A DNA stretch of 51,605 nucleotides from an uncultured Akkermansia sp. (lineage in GTDB: Bacteria > Verrucomicrobiota > Verrucomicrobiia > Verrucomicrobiales > Akkermansiaceae): assembly GCA_947589345.1 (NCBI GenBank), contig CANQAC010000011.1, positions 1 to 51,605 on the forward strand, given 5' to 3'. Position numbers and translations under genes: made by a program. The notes beneath the pieces are model-generated. The model was not told the DNA's origin and ran no database searches. It worked only from the letters and a program-made list of their open reading frames with translations. Shown here piece by piece: positions 7,201 to 19,200 of the stretch; position 1 is the stretch's first letter, and every line of letters begins with the position of its first letter.

Positions 7201-10200
7201 GCGTCTGATCCTTATCCACCACCACAGCCTGAGAGTTCTCCATGTCCTCGCTGTTCTCGCCCACGGTGATGTTGCCTTCGCGCGAGCCGTACTTGTCCTT
7301 GTCCAGCACCAGGTACACATCCTGCGAGAAGCCCGACACCACGATGTCGCCCTGCTCCGTAGCCGTGAACTTCAGTCCGACTCCGGCAAGCAACTCGGCG
7401 TAGCCGCTCAGGTACTTATCCATATTCACCCCAGTGCCGGCTTTCAGCTCACCGCCGTCCAGCACATTCAGGAAGCTGTTCTTCTCGGCTTCGGAGTGCT
7501 GAGTGAGGAGCTCCACCAATTCTTCCGCATCCACATCAAACGTGATTTGCGGATTGGGATGATCCGGATCATCGCTGCTCACCAGCAGGTTGCCGCCCTC
7601 CGTCTCGATCAACGCCTTGCCGCCGTTGACCTGGTCGCCCACGTTCTCCTTCCCGAAGGTCAGCGTCACCTGGCGATCGTTTGTCGTGATGTCGCCCTTC
7701 ACGCCCGTGAGTTGGCCGCCCTGCGAGCCGTCCACGGTGATGTCGCCGAGCGTACCCGCTGCCATGCCCTTCACATCCACCACGCCCGTGGCATCCACCA
7801 CGATGCTGCCCTCGCCCTTATCGAAGGTCGCGCCCTTGGTCAGCGTGCCTTCCGTGAGCGTGAAGGTTCCTTTGCCATTCAGTACATCACCGTTCCAGGT
7901 CGCGCCATCGCCGTTCAGCACAAAGCCGCCGGTGGCCGCTCCATCCGTACCGTCGCCCGTGATCAGCGCGCCGGTCGTGGTGTTCGCGCCGGCGAGCACG
8001 ATGTCGCCCTTGCCCGCGTTCTCCAGGCTCACGGTATCGCCGTAGCCGCCCACCGCGCCGTTCAGCGTGACCGCGTTGTCTCCGCCGTTCAGCTTCACCG
8101 CGCCCGTGCCGCCGATGCCGAACTCCAGCGCCGTGGCATCACCCGTCAGCGTCAGCTCCCAGCTCGAATCCGAGACGCCGCTCGCGTCCCTCGTCTTCGC
8201 CAGACCCGCCACGATCGTGCCGGAGAACTTGCTCATGTCGCCCGTGTAGGTGTGGTGGAAGGCCGTCTTGGCGTCATCCGTTCCCTGGGCATTGGCCATC
8301 ACGCCGTCGCCCGTGAGCGTTCCCGTCACCGCGATCGCCGCATTCGGGTCGCTATCCTCGGCCGTCCTGCTGTACCCGCCGATGAGGTTCGTGCCGGTCA
8401 CGTCGATGCTCTTCACCGCAATCGTCGAATCAACCCCGCTGCCGAGCACGACGGCGCGTCCCTGCAGCTCCAGAGCATGCTCGCTGCCCAGGGCTTCCGC
8501 CGCGTTGATCTTCACGACGCTGTCCGTGCCGTTGCCAACGAACTGCAACACGCCTTCAAAGCCTGCGTTGTCTCCGTTCAGCTCGTACACCGCCTTGTCG
8601 TTCGCGTCACCCAACGTCACGCGCGCCACAGCGGCGTCGCCCAACAGCTCCTCGATGCTGGCAGTCAAATCGCCCTCAGGAATCTCATCGCTCGTCAGGG
8701 CGCCGACCTTCACCGTGCCGGCCGACGCATTCAGCTTGAACACGCCGCCCTGCCTGACCTTGATGCTGTCCCCGAAGTCGTACGTGCCGCCTGCCGCGCC
8801 GGCGATGTTGTAGCTCAGGATGCCCTCCTGCACATGAATCGGTCCCTCGTAAGTTTGATTACTCGCCCCTTCCTTCCACGCCATGGTCAGCCCGAAGCGG
8901 CCGCCCTTCTCAACGCCGTTCGTCAGCGCGGCGAACACCACGTTGTCGGAGTTTTCAGGGGTACGACTCAGTGCGTTACTCCCCAGCGTGATCGGCTTGT
9001 CCGTGCGCTGCACCACCGGTCCGTCGGTCGTTCCGGTCTCAGCCGCGGCGGCAGCCACTTGCGATTTCTCCAGGGCGAACTCTTCGTACGTCTTGCCCAC
9101 CTGAATCTTGAGCTGATTCTTGTCCGTCAGCTTCAGGTTCTCGGTAAGCCCCTGATTGTTCGCGCCGTAGTAGAGAACGCCGTCGCCGGTGGCCGTGTCG
9201 GTATCGTGCTCGCCGAATGCCAGCGTGCCGCCGTCCATTGTCACCTTGGCGTCCTTATCCAATGCCTCGTCGTGGCTCAGCGTCAGCTTGCCGCCCTGCA
9301 GCTCCACATCCTCGATATTCGTCTGCACCTGCAGATCCGCCGAACCGCCCTGCACCACCAGCTTGCCGGCATACTCCGCATCGGGCGTACCCTCGCCATT
9401 TTCGGGCTTCAGCGTGATCTGACCGCTCGCGCCCTCCTTCGGCTTGAAGGTGTGGTCGCCATCCACAATCACCATGCCGCCCGGGGTCACCTTGCCCGAC
9501 ACCTGCACGTCGCCTGTCGCCTCCTCCGTGAAGTACACCACCGGTGCCTGATTCGGCGTGGGGCCCTGAGTCCCGGATTCATCCTCCTTGCTCCAGTTGT
9601 CGTTGCTATCGTCCCACACAATGTCCTTCTGCTTGCCGTCCTCATCTGTCGTACCGCCCTCCCAGTACCAGGAGTTGGTATCGATCGCGTTCAGGGAGAG
9701 CAACAGCTCGCCGCCCTCGATCTTCAGCTCGGCTTTCACATTGCTGCTGTCATCGTCCGTGTGATCGGTCACCCAAGCATTCAAGACACTCGCGTAATCC
9801 TTGAAGTAATTGTCGATATCATCGGCGGTCACATCGTCCGTAAAGCCGCTGGCCAGCACGTACTTGCCCGCGCTCAGCCCGTCCACCCCCTCCAGGGTGA
9901 GGGCCAGTTGCGAGCCGGAACCGACTCCCTCCGCGAAGCTCAACTCGCCGTTCACTTGCAGCAGGGCCTCCTTGTTGCTCGACAATCCGGTCAAGTCCAA
10001 GGTCAGCCCGCCCGCCAGCGTCATATCCCCGTTCACCACCAGACGTCCGCCCTTGATGGCGATCGTGCCGGTGTAGTTGCCCGTGGGATCCGTACCGGAG
10101 AGGGCGTTCAGACTGCCCACGGTCAGCACGCCCGTGCCGTTCTTGGTGAAGGTCGTCACATCCTCGCTCAGGCGAAGTCCCGCCGCCGTCACACTGAAAT

Positions 10201-13200
10201 TCGTGTCAATCACGTCGAAGTCCTGCAGGGTCATCCTGTTCAGACCCGTCGCGACTCCCGACACCTTCAGCATCGCCGTACCCACGTACGACCCGTCCTT
10301 CGTCTTGTCGTACTCCGCCTTGTGGTAGCCGCCGGAGAGCACGCCCTCCGCGCTGAACGTGAACCCGCTGTTCACGTCGACCACCACGGCAGTCGTCCGC
10401 GAGGTGAGCGCCTTAGCTCCCTCATCCGCAGCATTCTCGTGCCAGCCCGCGGCATACACATTGCCCGTCAGCGTGCCGCCCGTCAGGTTGAGGGTAATCG
10501 TCCCCTTGTTCTGGTAGTCCGTACCGAGGTTCTCCAGCCCCGCCTTCGCCTTGCGGTAGCTGCCGCCCACGATGTCGCCCGTGATGTCGGAGCCGGCCAG
10601 GTTGATGGTGATGTCGCTCAGCTGCAGCCTGTCGGAGTGATCCCCCACCTCGCTGTAGTGGCCGCCGTACACGTTGCCGTTAATCGTGCCGCCGTTCAGG
10701 TCGAGGGTGATCTTGCCGCTGCTCAGAGTGTTCGGAGAGCCTCCGGCCAGCTTCTGGTGGTTGCTCTGGTAGCTGCCGCCCACGATGCCGCCCGTGATCT
10801 GCCCGCCGTTGATGGTGAGCTTCGTCTCGCCTTCCACGGTCACGCTGTGGTTGCCGTGCGCCGCTCCGCCGTCGATGATCATGTTGCCGGCCACCACCGC
10901 CAGCTCGCCGTGCTCGTGCTTGTCGTCGCCGCTCTCTCCCTCCCCGGCAATCGTGCCGCTGTTGATGGTCAGGTTCACGCCGCCCACGCTCAAGCCTCCG
11001 TCGGCTCCGTTATCCGTCAGGTAGCTGCCGCCCACCAGCACGCCGGTGATGCTCAAGGCCCCATCCATGCTGCCCGCCTTGCCGACGGTCAGGTTCGTCG
11101 TGCCGCTGATGGTCGCCTTCGGACTCGTTCCGCTTCCGCCCTCCGCAGACGAGAAGTTCGCGTAGTCGCCGCCCACGATGTGCATGTCGTTGAACGTGCC
11201 GCCCTCGATCGTCACGTGTGTGCTGCCCCTGCGGTCGTTGCCCGTGCCGGCGTCGTTGCGGTAGAAGTCGCTGCCCGCCACAAAGCCGAGGCTCAACTGA
11301 TCGTCGCCGTTGCTGCCGAACTTGGAATCAAAGGCGCCGCCCGTGATGGTGATATGCGTGTCGCCCTCGGTCGCCTCACTCGCGCCGGACGAGCCTCCCA
11401 GCGTGTAATTGCCGCCCACCACGCGCCAGAACTGTCCCTCGGAGAGCGTGATGTGCGTGTCGCCGTCGTACTTCAACTCATGCGCCCCCGAAGCCGATTT
11501 CTCGAACCACATGCCGCCCGCTATCGCCTCGCGGTACATGCCGCCATCGATGTTGATGTACGTGTCGCCCTTGAAGGTCGTCGTGCCGCTGCCGTTGCTG
11601 GCGCGCCGGCTCGCTCCCGCGATGCCCTTCGTGAAGACGTGTCCGCTCGTCAGCGTTTCCATCGTGTCGCCATCCGAGAATGTCGCGTTCACGGCGTTGA
11701 TGGTAATGTGCGTGTCGCCCTCGAAGGAGGTGTTGCGCACGCCGCCCGCACCGGCATCGTCGGCGCTCACGGTGTAGTTGCCGCCCACGATGGACTTGTC
11801 GAAGCTGCCCGTGTTGCGGTCCGAGTCAAACACGTGTTGGTTGCTCGTATCACCCTCGTAAGCATCGCCCGTCAGATCGATGGTGATGTTCGTGTTGCCG
11901 AAGAACTTCGGGTTCATCGAATCGTGCCCGATCATCGCACCGAAGTCCACCCAGGCGTTGCCGCCCACCACGGCGGTAAAGCCCGCGCCCTGCTCGGCGC
12001 CGGTGGAAATCTTCGGGGCGGCTTCCCCGACGCCGTTGCTCAGCGCCGTGTAGATGAAGATGTGCGAGTCGCCGTAGAAGGCGTAGAGATCGTCGCTCTG
12101 CGTGCCCTTCGTCAGCGTGCTGCCGCCCACGATGCCGCCCTTCACCTCACCGTCGAACACGGTGATGTAGCTGGCGCCATTGAAGGTGAAGGTGCTGTTG
12201 TTCACGTGGTTGCCGCCCACGATGTAGTCCACCACGCCGCCGTCCATCTGGATGTGGCTGGTGCCGTCAAAGCTCGCGTACGCGTCGCCGCTGTTGTCGC
12301 TGTAGGTGCAGCTCGACCCGCCCACCAGCATGTGCAGGTGCTGGTTCGTCTGGCTCTCTGCCACCTCGAACTCAATGTAGCTGTCGTATTTCAGAACCTT
12401 CGGGTCATCTGCATCGTCCACAATGATGCCGCCCACCACCGTGGCCGCCTCCTCGGCAGCGCCGGTCGTCAGACGAATCAGGGTATGCCGACCCTTATCG
12501 TCGAGGTAATTGCTTCCATCCGCGCCGAGCTGGAGCGCGTGCTTCGTGAAGTCGGTGGTGTCTGCACCAGTCTCGCCGAACTTGCTGTTCGCACTATCCA
12601 GCGTATGCCCCTCCATGTCGCTGGAGGAGGGCGCGTCGATCATGCCTTTGCCCCATGCCATATCCCACGGCACGCCGCTTCGCGTGACCTCTCCATCCAC
12701 AATCAGGAAGAGGTTCCACGCATCCATCGCCTGCTGCCGCCACTCCAGTTTCACCTCGCCACCGTCCGTGCCAAGGTCGACGTCTTCCAGACTCAGCGCG
12801 CTCGTCAGATTCTCCAGCAGAGTGGAGTCATCGCTGTTCCACACGATTCCCAGGTCGAAGCCCTCGGAAAGCATCGCGAGATCGGCCTCCGACAAGTCGA
12901 TGTGCAGTTGGTCTGTCCCGAAGCTTTGGAACAGGCTCGCATCCAGCAGCAGCAGATTGTCCTCCATGGTGTACTTGAGCGTCACACCCTCCGCCACGGC
13001 AATCTCCGTACTCTTCAACGCCGTCAAGCTGCCGTCGATGCCTCCGGAAGCGCCCCAGGTGAGCGTGCCGTCGTAGTTCATGTACAAGGAGCCCTCGGCC
13101 ACGTTCAGCTTGCTCTTCACCGCGAAGCTGCCCGCCCCGGTCTTGTGGAAGCCGTCTCCGTGGCGCGCATCCACCAACAGCTCGCCCGTGCCGGCCGAAA

Positions 13201-16200
13201 TCGACCCGCTCATTCCCTCACCCTGATTCACGGCATCCAGGTACACCTTACCGCCCCTGGTCACATCCACTCTGAGTTCGCCCTGCACGTCATTCAGGTT
13301 CTCCAGGTGCAGCTCCTGCCCGGTCATCAAACTGCCGAGGTCCAGACCGCTCGCGCCGCTGCTCAGACTGCCCACGTGCATAATCTGACTGTTGCCGACA
13401 GTCAGCCCGCTGTTCCACGTTATCGTGCCGCCGTTGCCGGTCAGCTCGTTGATGTGGATCTCCTGCCCGTAGCTACTCCCACTCACTGCGCTTCCGGTGA
13501 GCTTGCTCATTTCCAGCGTGCCGCCGTCCAGGTTCACCTTGATGTTGCCCTGCTCCGAGCGATTCCACGTCTGTCCGCCGAAGTCCAGCACGATGCTGCC
13601 GTTCGCCTCGGCCTTCAGTTCCGTGTCTTTAGTCAGACCGGTGTTCGCGCTCTTCAGCGTCAGCGTGCCGGCATGATCGGCGTCGTTTCCCTTCACGGTC
13701 GCACCCTGCGTCAAAGTCACATTCCCGCCGTCCAAGGTCAAGCTGCCGCCGGCGGCCGTCACCGCCCCTTTCAGGGTCTTATTACCATCACCGTCCAGCA
13801 CGATCTCGCCGCCCGTCACGGTCACATCCTTGCCGTCGAAGCTGCCCGTGATGGTCTGCTTGCCTTCACCCTTCTTCGTGAGACTCAGGTTGCCGCCCGT
13901 CACGTTGGCGGTAACCGAGGCGTCACCCTCCATCTCCTGGTTACCAATGTCCGTACCGTCGTAGTCAATCACCAAGGTGCCGCCACCCGTGATGGTTCCG
14001 CTTTCCCCTTCAAGGTACTTCACGGTGTAGCCGGACGCTGCCTCACTGGCGACGTTCAACTGACCGCCGCTCAACTTCACCGAGTAATTCGCCAGGGCGT
14101 CCCCATTGTTGTACTGGAGGGACAACTGTCCCTGTTGCAAGTCGAAGGAGCCGCTATCCTCTCCCCCTATCGTAAAGCCCTTATCCAGGAACATACCATT
14201 GCTGCCCGTCTTCGTCAACACGTTCTTGCCGAGTGTCAACTCACCCTTAAACCAGAATTCTTTATCTGTCTTTACAGTCGCATCCCCATCCAAGGTCAAG
14301 TTAGCAGCGAAGCCTACATTGTTAGTGGTACCAATGTGGAGTGCCCCATTATTATCTTTTCCTGTTCCTTCAATATGAACGGTATGTCCGACCGCGTCGT
14401 TCAGAAGAGCCCACGAATTAATGCTAAACGTGCTTTCTCTCCCCACATAGATATCCTTCGCTGAGAGCAGATTCGCCTTTGCGGAGCCCTGTGATGTCAT
14501 GACTGTGCCGCCTCTCAACACGAGGCGATCCAACTGATTCGCCGTCGTTCCCAGCATACCTTGCAAGAGGGCGGCCGTCTTTGCATCGGTGTCCAACTCC
14601 AACCCTTCGAACACGAGCGCGCCGTTGCCCGTGGTTATCGTCTTGCCGGCCGTCCAACCTGTGGCGTCTTTCACCACGAGTTCGCCGTCCGCGTTGACCG
14701 TGACATTGCCGAGCGCCTTCGTGCCCGTACCGGTCACAACCACCTGCGAATCGGGCTGCCCCGGGGACCCGTCGATGAATTGACTGTTGCCGATGGTGAC
14801 AGAGCCGCTCGTGATCGTGCCGCTGCCGCTCAGCGTCAGTATGCCGGAGCTCGACGCCGTGATGCTCGCGACGTTCACATCACCTTTCAGCTCTTGCACG
14901 CCGGCGGTGTCAAGCTTGAGCGAGCCGTCGCCCACCGTGCTGCCGATGCTGCCGCCTGTGCCATCGCCGGTCAGCGTCAACGTGCCGTAACCGTTGATCG
15001 TGCCGCCGGTCAGGCTCGCGTTGTTCAGCGTCAAGTCCGCGCTGTCATGCGTCGCATCGCCGATGGTCAGCGTGCCGCCCAGCGTGTTGCTGGTGAAGGT
15101 CAAGTTCTCGTTGTCCTCCGCATTCAGCACGAGTGTGCCGTCGGACTGCACCGTAATCGTGCTGTCTGTCACCGCACCGCCCATCACGAGCGTGGCAGCA
15201 TTCCCATCGCCGTTACCCACCGTCAGCGTGCCGGTGAATGCCTGCGAGAAGCCCTGCGCACCCTTCGTCACCGTGATGCTGCCGACATCCGTCAGCGCAC
15301 CTTTGAAGGTCTGCATACCACCATCCGTCGCCGTGGTCGCCGTGTTCTGGAAGCTCAGACTCAGCTTCGTCTCGGCGTCATCTCCATCGTTAATCGTTCC
15401 GCTGCCCGCCAAGCCCTTCAGGGTCACGCCGCCGGTATGCGTGAACGAAAGCGTGCCGCTCCCATCCACCGTGAACACCGTGTCGGTATAGCTCGCGCCG
15501 GAGAAGCTCTGCGAGCCCGTGGAGCTCACCACCACATCCGCCACGCTCAGCGTGCCGTCGAAGCTGCCGTCCGTTCCCGCAACGGTCAGCTTGTCGCCGC
15601 TCACCGTGCCGGTGTCGCCGCTCAACCCGCCGATGGTCAAGTTATCTGCCGCCAGCTTGCCGGTCACATTCAGCGTCACATCATCGTCGCTGCCGCTCAG
15701 GGTCACGGTTCCATCGCCCACCACAGTGAGTTGCCCGGAATTCGTGGTCACATCCGAGAATGTCATGCCCAGCGAATCACCCGCGGTCGCCGCATTCAGC
15801 GTGCCGCCGCTTGCACCCACCTCCAGTGTCGCACCCCAGCCGGAGGCGTTGCCCGTCACGGACAGCTCGCCGCCGTTCACCTCCACCGTGCCTTGGAAGC
15901 CCTTGTCCGTGCCGCTCTTGGCCGTCAACTTATCGCCGGTCAGCTTCACCGTACCGCCGTTGCCTGCCGCCAACTTGCCCTTGCCCGTCAGGTCACCCTG
16001 CAGGGTCACATCCGTCTCGAAGGTAGCCGAGGCGCCCCCCGCCACATCCAGCGGACCCGTCACCGTCAGTCTGTCATCGTTTCTGTCATCCGAGAAGGTG
16101 AAGTCACCCGCCGTCACGCTCATGGCCGTCGCGGTGATCGCGCCGTCCAGCACGACACTCTCCGAGATATCTCCATCGCCATCTCCCTGGAACACCACGG

Positions 16201-19200
16201 GCAGGTCCTTACCGGTAGCGAACTGGACGTCATCGCCCACACCGGTGGACCAGTTGTGCGCACCGTCCGTTGCAGACCACGTGTTACTGCCGCTCTTGCC
16301 GTCCCAAGTCATGCCCTCGGCTTCGGTGAGTCTCAGGTAGCCATCACTATCCAGCGTGAGCTTCTGGAGAGCGCTTACGGTGTAGCCTTGCAGCTTCACG
16401 TACTGCTCCCAATCGCTTGTGGAATCCATCCAATCCTGCTCCGCGAAGAGCTGGTAACTGAAGTCCGTGTAATCTCCTTCAGTGAAGTTGATGCCGCCGA
16501 GGTCGATCGTCAGCTGCTTGTCCTTGCTGAACCCGCTGAGACCGCTCGTCACGGCCAACGTCGTTCCTGTCCAACGTCCTGTGTTATGACTACTCAGCGC
16601 CACCTTGAGAGTGCCAGCCGAATCACTGCCAGCCGCCAAGGTTGCCATCGTGTACGTGTCCGCCGTCAGCGACAGCGTGCCACTCTGTAACGTCAGCGTG
16701 CCCAGCGTTCCCGTCCAAGCCTGGCTCAGCGTCACCTCCGCACTCTCCGCATTCACGATGAGTGCACCACAATCGGAAACATTCACAGTCCCAAGCGTGG
16801 TCTTGCCCGCCAGTTCCAGCGAACCACGGTTTATGGTCACGGTCTTGCCACTGGTACTGAAGTCGTACCCGTCGCTTCCGCTCAGTTTCAGCGCACCGCC
16901 GCTCACAGTAACATTCCCGTCCAGCTTCCCGGAGATCTCCAGACTGCTGTCTTTGTCGCCGACTTCCGCCTTCGTGCCATTGTAGCCATTGTACGTGAGA
17001 TCCGCCGTGATATCGCCGCTGTACGTCTCAGAAGCGCCCGTCGTATCCGTCACGTTCAGCGCACCGCGGCCCGTGATGTCGCCCGAGCCGCTCAGACCGC
17101 CAACGCTCAGCTCGCCTGTCAAGCCCACCGTGCCATCACTGTTCACCGTCAGCTTGCCTGTGATTGTGATCGCGCCGCCTGCGCTCAACGTCAGCGTGCT
17201 ATCCGAACTGTCCTGCCCATCACCCACGGTCACCGTTCCGCTCGCGTCGAGCCCATTCGTGAAGCTCAACGTACCGGCGTCAATCGTCACGGAGCCGACC
17301 CTGTTCTGATCACCCGTGAAGCTCTGCGTCTTGCCTCTGCCGGTCATCTTCAAGCTCACCCCATCCAGGTTGCCGCCGAACATCGCCCTCTCTCCCGCAC
17401 CCTTCAGGGTCAGCGTTGAGCTACCCTTCACCGTGCCTTTGCCCATCGCGGAGGTATCGTCCGTCAGCGAGCCAGCCGTCGTCGTGCCGTCCACCGTCAG
17501 CGTACCGCTGCCCATGGTGATCGCGCCGCTGATGCTGTTGCCGTCTTTGGACAAGACCAGCACGCCAGCCGTCACGGACACAGCTCCCGCCGTCACCGTT
17601 CCGCTGAATGTCTGGGTCTGAGCGCCGCTCATCTTCAGCTCGCCCTTGCCCAGATTCAGAGCCGCCGTGTAAGTCGCGTCGGCTGCCTGCGCCGCCCCTG
17701 CCGTGATGGTCAGGTTCAACGTATCATCCTCTCCGATGTTTGTTCCATCCGCTTTCTTCAGGGCGAATGCATCATCCATCGCGCCCACGCTCAGCGAAGC
17801 CGTGGAGTTATCAGTCCCGAAGGTCAACTGTAGCGTGCCGCTGCCGCTCATCGTTCCCGCCACGCTGTTGTTCGTGTTCCCGAAGGTGAGCGTGCCGCTC
17901 GTCAGCGTCACGTCGCCCGTGGCTTCCACCCCGTGCGCCTCGCCGCCGAGAACCAGCTCGCCCGTGCCGCTCACGGTGATGTCCTTACCGCTGAAGCTGC
18001 CGGATATCGTCTGCTTCCCTTCGCCCGCCATATCGAGGCTCACGTTGTCCACGATGGTCGCGGAAGAGGTCTCGTCCGTCCCCGTGTAGAGCACCAGCGT
18101 ATGCTCGCCGCTGTGTACCTTCACCGTACCCGAACCGGTCAATCCCGCAATGCCGTACGCATCCGCATCGCCCAGCTCTAAGAACGTTTTGTCCTTCAAT
18201 TCAATGACAACGCCGTCGAGATGCTCCTTGGCGCCGTCACCCGAGTATCCTAGAATCAAGGTACCTGTCGAGAGGCTGATCTTGCCCTCGTCGTTTCCGG
18301 CAACACCCACCGTGCCGTTCAAGGTGAACTTGGCATTGTCACTATTGTAATTAGTCTGTTCACTGTCATTCAGAGTCAGGGTATGATTGTTCAGAGAGAG
18401 CTTGTCTGCTCCCAAAGTGAGGTCTCCATTGGTGTATACGCCGATCTGCGCATCATCATCCAGTACGAATGCCCAATTCGAGAAATTCGATGCAGTCTGT
18501 GTCATCCCACCGTTCTTAACAGTGAACGCACCTGCCCCATCCGAACCCGTACCTTTCAAGTGCAGAGTCACATTACCCTTCGCGTTGAGCGCACTGCCGG
18601 AGCTAAGGCTCACCTTCAAGGCAGACCCATCGATATACAAATCCTTGACTTTTTCGCCTATGCAGCCATTTGTTGCAGTGCTACCATTAACGTTGTCTGC
18701 AGAGTTCAGCGTCCAAATCGCACTGTTCGTCAGGTACAGGGCGGAAAGGAGATTGTCCGTGGATTGCCCACTCAGTAATTTGGTGAAGAAAGAAGTGCTG
18801 CCGAGTCCTTTTGCCCAAGTGCCGCCGGAGACTTCAATGGCCCCATTGCCGGTGACAGAGCCAGACCAAGCGACGGCCGTAGCACCTTGTTCAGTAACAC
18901 CCGCCCCATCAATCACCAGGCGGCTGTTGGCGGCAACGGTGATGCCACCGGTAAAGGTCGGAGTCAGTGTCGACCCTACCTTCACCTGCAGCTTGGCCTC
19001 TTCAGTTCCACTGCCCACCGTCGTCGCGTCTTTGACCGTGATGCCGCCGGAGAACACCGCCGTCGCGTTGTCCTCGATGGTGAGACTATTCACCGTCAGC
19101 GTGCCGCCGCTGAACTCGTAGGTCGCGGTGGTGGTGCCATCTTCATCTGCTGCCGGAGCCCCGACCTTCACGGTCATGTTTCCCGCCGTCACGCCTGCAC

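Noticed and set aside
4190..14464. 3,424-codon plus-strand open frame
   Set aside because: It is exactly antisense and in codon register with the giant gene, has an Ala/Val/Arg/His-rich composition expected from reverse-reading Gly/Thr/Ser/Asp codons, no domain, and is explained by absence of TTA, CTA and TCA codons.
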